The notes under the pieces: generated by a model
Seen by the model: the letters and a program-made list of their open reading frames with translations, nothing else
Databases searched by the model: none
Told to the model about the DNA's origin: nothing
In this document: positions 58,596-64,000 of the stretch, one piece after another
How the letters are laid out: the number at the start of each line of letters is the position of its first letter
How positions within the stretch are numbered: position 1 is the stretch's first letter
Made by a program: the position numbers and the translations under genes
From: Larix kaempferi
Lineage: Eukaryota > Streptophyta > Pinopsida > Pinales > Pinaceae
Assembly (NCBI GenBank): GCA_027924585.1
Contig: BSBM01000592.1
Span: 7,758,501-7,822,500, forward strand
Direction: 5' to 3'
DNA length: 64,000 bases

Positions 58596-59385
58596 CACTA
58601 CTACAAGAAAGGCCTTTAGTGGCACATGAAACATCACCATAACCTCATTGGTGACGGTCAAAAGGGCCTCCGTCACAAAAAAACTGAGCGTCACCAAAGG
58701 CACCGTCACCAAAAGTAAAGGCTGTGTGGTGAAGGTAAAGGAATGCACCAATAATCCTTATTATGACATTTAGTGACCATCACCATTTCCTATGAAAAAT
58801 AGTGACTTGTACTGATGGGTATTTAATGACCCTCTCTATTTATGCATTTATAGTGGCGTTTAGTGACTGTCACTATTTCCTATGAACAATAGTGACTTTA
58901 AATGATGGACCTTTAATGACCCTCACTATTGATGCATATATGTAGACGATCAATGAGAGTCACCATTTCCTATGAAGAATACTGACTTATGGGAATGGGC
59001 CTTTGATGACACTCACTATTAATGCATATATGGAGACAGTCAATGACCATCACCTTTTTCCTATGACAAAAAAAAAATACTTATGGTGATAGGATTCTAA
59101 TGACCCTCACTATTGATGTCATTGTTATTATTGTATTAATGGTGGCATGCCCTACAAAATCGTCACCACTTATAGTCATTTTGAAAAACTTTTAATGATG
59201 CGTAATAAATGAACATCACCATTTCAATTCACATTGAAAAAAATTGTAATAGTCCCTTAAGGACAATCGCCATTATTTTATTAATAGTGACGATCATAGA
59301 ATTAAGTGTCACCATTAATTTTCACAATGGTTGCAGTCGCAATTAAACAATATCACTATTAATTTCCACAATGGTTATGAGCTTT
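58596..59385 (+). mobile_element. Second CACTA-like terminus with GTGAC subterminal repeats
   Basis: It starts CACTACTACAAGAAAGGCC, a common plant CACTA end, followed by many GTGAC/GTCAC motifs in both orientations. Diverged units containing CACCATTTCCTATGA recur about every 85-100 bp (near 58780, 58880, 58960, 59050). No coding sequence and no right terminus were found; the right limit is where the repeats fade. Confidence 0.6.
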
Positions 59386-60541
59386 GGCATGTTTTTTTAC
59401 CCATGGAGATGGATAACAACACGTTTCCATGTATAAGAGAAAAGAAAAATCAACAAGCAATGAAAAAAGGTAGAAAACAAAGAAAACAACAGGAGAAATC
59501 ATAATGATGCAAAAATGAAGATGACTTATGAGGAAAAAGGAAAGAGTAGCATATAACCATGGAAGTAAATGCAAACATAGAAAGAGAGAAATCTTGAAGG
59601 CCCAATCCTCGCACTTAGTTAAGTGTGGGCGATGATGGATATGCTTTATTTATTAACATTCATCCACAATCCTTCACAATCTGAACGAACATAATCCATT
59701 TCGACATCAACTCTAGTTTATTCATTTATGCTATTTGTTTCTTGAAAGTATACAACCCTTGACATATCTACATACTTGGGTTCAAATCTTGGCAGTTTTG
59801 AAGTGGTTATGGGCTTGATTATAGCATCAAAATGCCCTAATCCTAAATTATGGGCAGTGACTAGGGTAACGTCTTTATAGCATCATTCCCTAACAACCCT
59901 AAAAATTCAATTATGGGATAAATCATGAGAACCTTGAGCATGAACAATGACAACAAGTAGCATATTTCTAAAAATCTAGGTGGATTCTAGGGATGGAGGA
60001 CAATAAACACCCATGAAACCTCGTTGTTTGAAATCTGGAGGAAGCCTGTAATGAATTTGTAGTCATGAGAGGGGTTTTCACTACCATTTGAAGGGGGTTA
60101 ATCCACATTGTGAAACCTTGAAAACCTGTATATCCACCTTGAAGTAGGCCACGACCCTAAATCAAGCTCATCATCAACAGTTGAGGCCTAATTTGTAGGG
60201 TTGATCCACTTGCAGAGGTTCTACCTTGCAGTTTGAAAACATTTTGCATCAATTTGAGGGATATTTGAAGTAGTTAGGGCCTGATCTCTTGCCTTGGATA
60301 AAAAAAAATCAAGAAAATGGTGAAATTGTGCCAGCACTAGTCCATTGTGGGAGGGCCATCTCACATTTGGATGATCCAAGTCTTTACCACCATGCCATAT
60401 TTTTTGAAAATATACTTACAGTAGTGGTCATTGTGAACTCTAGTGTATTTCATTCTAAGGAAATATAAAAGTTGCGTTTCACCTAGTTACTAACAAGTTA
60501 AATTGTGTCCATGAGAATTTGGTTTTTGGAAAATCCTCCTA
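59386..60541. other. Unassigned DNA
   Basis: No domain, repeat boundary or RNA gene recognised. Short frames only. Confidence 0.5.
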
Positions 60542-61070
60542 GTAGCTTCAATTCAAGTTTAGAATATTGATGAATTCACATAGTTAAATTATTTGTATTC
60601 TCTTATTTTAAAGCAAATTGGATCTTCATCTATGAAAGAGTATTATTTCAAGTCACATTATATGAGCGACGATGGAGGATCTACTAGCTTGAAGTATAGA
60701 AATCCAAAGTATTTGAACATGCTTAATCACCTTGAATTCTACCTACAAGAGGTCTTTCCAAAGATCAATAAGGTACTCATTTTAGATGATGATGTTTTAA
60801 TGCAAAAGGAATTGGTTTCTCTTTAGGGATTGACTTGCATATTAAGGAAAATGGTAGAATGGAATCATGTGGGGAAACATTCTATCGTCTTGATAAATAT
60901 TTGAATTTCTCAAATCTTCTTATTTTGAGGGATTTTGATCCAAATTCCTATGCATGGGCATATGGCATGAAATTATTTGATTTTCAAAATTGGAAAATGT
61001 ATGACATGATAGGGATCTACCATAAATGGACAAATCTAAACAAGAACATATAAATGTGGAAGTTGGACAG
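60542..61070 (+). pseudogene. Galacturonosyltransferase-like (GT8, GAUT family) pseudogene fragment
   Basis: Blocks NIDEFT, YYFKSHYMSDDGG, LKYRNPKYLNMLNHLEFYLQE, KVLILDDDVLMQKEL (the family D-x-D metal-binding motif), ESCGETFYRLDKYLNFS, FDPNSYAWAYGMKLFD and IGIYHKWTNLN follow in the order of GAUT glycosyltransferases. TAG stops at 60560 (CAG position), 60581 (TGG position) and 60824 (TGG position) and a one-base deletion just after 60826 inactivate it. It begins mid-protein and ends before the C-terminal blocks, so it is a partial copy of roughly 175 codons. Active relatives work in the Golgi on pectin. Confidence 0.88.
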
Positions 61071-62440
61071 GGTGCTCATTAAGATCTAATTTATTTCTGG
61101 AATGTATATCTATCCATAATCCTCATAAGGCTTATGTATATCAACACCACAAGAATTTTTGCTACAGAGAGGCTGGTGGCTATGGAAGATGATGATGAGG
61201 TAGGAGGATGTAGTTGATAGTGTGAAGGGCCCCATGATAAATCAACCAGTTGTCTCTCACCTCCAAAGGGATGTGTTTCCAATATAAGAACTAAAAATTA
61301 CAAGATAGACAAATAGAGGGAACTCTAAATGGAATACTACTAGCAAAAGAAAAAAGGGAGATTACGAGTGTTGTAGATGGGGTGTTGAAGAGACAAGGAT
61401 TCATAGCCTTCCATTGACTCCCAATAAATTCGACGAAGCTTATAAACCCATGCACAGTGATTGAGGAAGGTTTCTTTGGCATAGAAGAGAGGGAATGCTA
61501 TGTAAATTCCTATGAATTTAAAGTTTAATGTTCCCAAGATCCAAACATCAATTTCTTAGAAATAAAGACTGAGCATAACCATAACCATTCAATGCTAAAT
61601 ATTTTCCTTTGGGTTTTCTCCTTAATAATCTATGTGCCTATTTTGTTTAATTGTTGTGTGATTGTGGTTTCATGTATGCTAGCTTTGTTCTAGTGTGTAT
61701 CCTCATGTGAATTCCAATTGATGGAAATGAAAAACTCATGCACAATGATTGTATACTCCAGAACATCAACCTGAGAGACACATGGAATCAACGGTGTAAT
61801 GAAAACAGTTGTTGGCCATTATTGCCAAAATCAGTGTTGCACTCCTTCACTAGTTGTTGATTGAATCCCTGACAAACTATATGCACTCTCCCTCAATAGA
61901 AACTCACTTGAATTTCAATTCCTTGGAGAATCCACATATTTATTCATCCAATCTATTACCCAAAGCACTACATTTTGTTTGTTGGAATAGTTAAGTGGTA
62001 TCCACAACTCAATCATCCCTTTGCTTGGTCGTTGGCATAGTAATTTTGCATGTGCACTATGTTGAGCATTAGCTACAACAAGAATTGCATTGTGCCTCCA
62101 TTAAGAGCTAGGGAGTTACCTACAACCATCATTGGGCTTTGTTCTAGTTATATCCAACCAGTACATAGTCAAGCAATTTTCCCTTGAGACCATGCATGTG
62201 TATGTTTACCTATGATAGATAATTATAAATATATGTTTAATACATCATGTCTACTTTTGTATAGGTAGATAATTATAGATTTATGTTTAATATCTCATGT
62301 CTATGGTGATGGCAGTAACAATAATGAAGTGTTTTACATCTTTTTATTACTTGATTGTATTATGAAGGGAAGATACAGGATTGGTCATGTTTTGGGTTTA
62401 AAATTTTACATAAAGAAAGTGTATTGTTTGGTTGGAATAA

Positions 62441-62449
62441 CACACACAC

Positions 62450-62475
<26 letters not shown>
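62441..62475. repeat. (CA)n(GA)n microsatellite
   Basis: CACACACACG is followed by about twelve AG units. Confidence 0.95.
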
Positions 62476-62480
<5 letters not shown>

Positions 62481-63779
62481 AACTACAAAGCAAAAGAAAC
62501 AAACCAAACCTTTAAACCACATATGAATAGAGGGAAGGAACATAGAATTTAGAATAATATATTATGATAGAGCCACTCTTGACGAGATACGAGGGATTTC
62601 TAGAGTTTTCCAATTCAACTAGGAGATTTGGATTGCATCATCCTCTTGTTGTGAGAGAAATGGGAGCATATATGGGAGTGTGAAAAATTTGAAGAACATC
62701 AAGCTTAAGCAATCCAAAACAAAGCAAATCTTATATATAGGATATGTGGGCTCACACAACAGCTTTGAGTTGCCATTAACCAACTTGGATTTAAATGCAT
62801 TGGTTCCTAGAGTTCATTAATTTTTAACGAGGGTAATACTTATGGGGCATCATATCCCATAACAATAGTTCCAAACTTCTAAATCTTAGAGTGGATATAG
62901 ATGACAGAGCAGGGGGGAAGGAGAGCATAGTGGTAGTGATAGTGATAGTGATGGTAACAAAGCACCTTGCTTCTCTTTGTCAACAAGTGGAATACTAGAA
63001 GTGTTTGCAATAGTTATAAACAATCTATAGCCTATAATAAATTTCATTTTTAATCTGTGTGTAGGTCCAAGAAATGACAGCATATAAGAGATGATTGTGA
63101 CGTGTTGAAGAAAAGCCTATGTCACCAATAGAAACAAAAAACAACTCTCTATGAAAGTTTGATGTTCATGTGGCTATCATTGGATGAGGGGTCTACAAAC
63201 AATGAAAGTAGTGATATGGCGATGTTGAAAGAAGTTGATTCAAATGGATATATAACCTTTAGGATATTTTTATTATTTTCATTGTTAGAAACTTTTAAAT
63301 AATAAGGCTCCCATATAACCTCTATAAAGTGCTTAGTAGCAAGAAATGGACTAGAACCTTTTTTCAATGTATTTGGTCATTACAATGTTATTTTCCATTT
63401 TATTGGTCATCATTATTGAAAGATTCAACTAATCAAGGGAAAATGTTGATTGCAAACTAAACTTAAATATCTTTTCTATTTTTTTTTTACCAATGTAAGA
63501 CCAAACATATCATGATAGGTGTCAATATATCAAAACTCTACCAATGAGGTGGTTGCTTATCCCCACTATGCAAGTTTTCCAAAGAAATGTGCACTCTTCT
63601 AGTCACCCAACTTCAAAATAATTACTATTGTACTTGATACAACAATGCTCATGTGCAGGTTAGTTTCATGAGGAAGACTCGTTTTCCAAAGGATCTCTTT
63701 TTATTTTTACTTTACTATTTTGTTCATTTGATTGCGTCGAGAGGCGCTCTACAACCCAGTATGAGGGAGATCTTGTAAC

Positions 63780-63998
63780 ATGTGAGTGTTTGTCGAGTGT
63801 TTGTCTAGTAACAAAATAATACAAAGTAAAAAGTAATAAATATTATGTCGGCCATAAACAAAAAAAGAATAATACAAAGTAAAAAGTAAATATGAGACTT
63901 AAACTAGAGACTTTACTTTTTACTTTTAATACAAAGTAAAGTGTAAATGTGAGATTTTAGAGTGTTTGTCGAGTAACAAAATAATACAAAGTAAACAA
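63780..63998. repeat. Short interspersed repeats AATAATACAAAGTAAAAAGTAA
   Basis: Four direct copies or part-copies of AATACAAAGTAAA, two GAGTGTTTGTCGAGTAACAAA-type copies, and one inverted-like segment (TTTACTTTTTACTTTTAATAC). They run off the window end. Confidence 0.75.
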
Positions 63999-64000
63999 AA

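Larger units (their letters stand above)
61071..64000. other. Unassigned AT-rich DNA
   Basis: Minus-strand frames at 61091-61537 hint at old coding sequence but match nothing I can name. Apart from the microsatellites (62441 and a GTGATA-type run at about 62929-62955) and the short repeats near the end, nothing is supported. Confidence 0.5.

Noticed and set aside
58366-58629. 87-codon plus-strand open frame
   Set aside because: It crosses the CACTA-like terminus at 58596 and has no recognisable domain.

Overview
This is plant nuclear DNA, almost certainly from a very large, transposon-choked genome. Every protein domain I can recognise belongs to a plant retroelement, a CACTA-type DNA element, or a decayed copy of a plant gene. 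A gymnosperm is plausible (long-lived insertions, many broken gene copies, large spacing), but that is inference and no species can be named. No intact single-copy host gene was found, and no tRNA, rRNA, CRISPR or prokaryotic signal.

Left third (1 to about 36240): a deep nest. A Tat-like Ty3/gypsy element lies on the minus strand. Its 5' LTR (35315-36240), primer-binding site and gag N-terminus are on the right; its gag C-terminus, protease, RT, RNase H and integrase are at about 4150-8667 on the left. Its integrase end abuts a minus-strand LINE (LINE A, 1 to about 4150). The Tat-like gag is split by a 23-kb block (8668-31831) flanked by a 5-bp duplication. That block is itself layered: a roughly 3-kb solo-LTR-like sequence, into it a 5'-truncated LINE (LINE B, 13-bp duplication), into that an Athila-like Ty3/gypsy element (10438-29634, 5-bp duplication), and into that a young chromodomain-bearing Ty3/gypsy element (21033-26810, 5-bp duplication). 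All four duplications are visible, and the LINE B RNase H frame and the Athila-like ORF frame resume exactly across the insertions. The Athila-like element carries an extra ORF after pol, with a basic nuclear-localisation-like stretch, a coiled coil and acidic repeats but no visible membrane segment.

Middle (36241-45208): mostly AT-rich unassigned DNA. It holds a short-chain dehydrogenase pseudogene (38050-38855, minus), an unrecognised coding-looking locus (41236-41986) with a 114-bp internal duplication, and a 3-kb field of unrelated local tandem repeats.

Right (45209-55794): a heavily decayed plus-strand Ty3/gypsy element with recognisable LTRs, gag, protease, RT, RNase H and integrase. 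It has been hit by a tRNA-derived SINE (48753-48978), a solo-LTR-like insertion in integrase (52959-53472) and a 1-kb length difference in its 5' LTR. Next come two CACTA-like left ends (56161 and 58596). The first has a striking array of palindromic GCACCGGTGC-like motifs and a minus-strand gene fragment with phase-0 introns. A galacturonosyltransferase-like pseudogene (60542-61070) follows, then unassigned AT-rich sequence to the end.

The parts do not work together as a pathway; the window is a record of successive insertions. Relative ages come from the nesting order and agree with LTR similarity (about 1 difference in 194 bp for the innermost element, about 20 in 1422 bp for the Athila-like one, strong divergence for the right-hand element).
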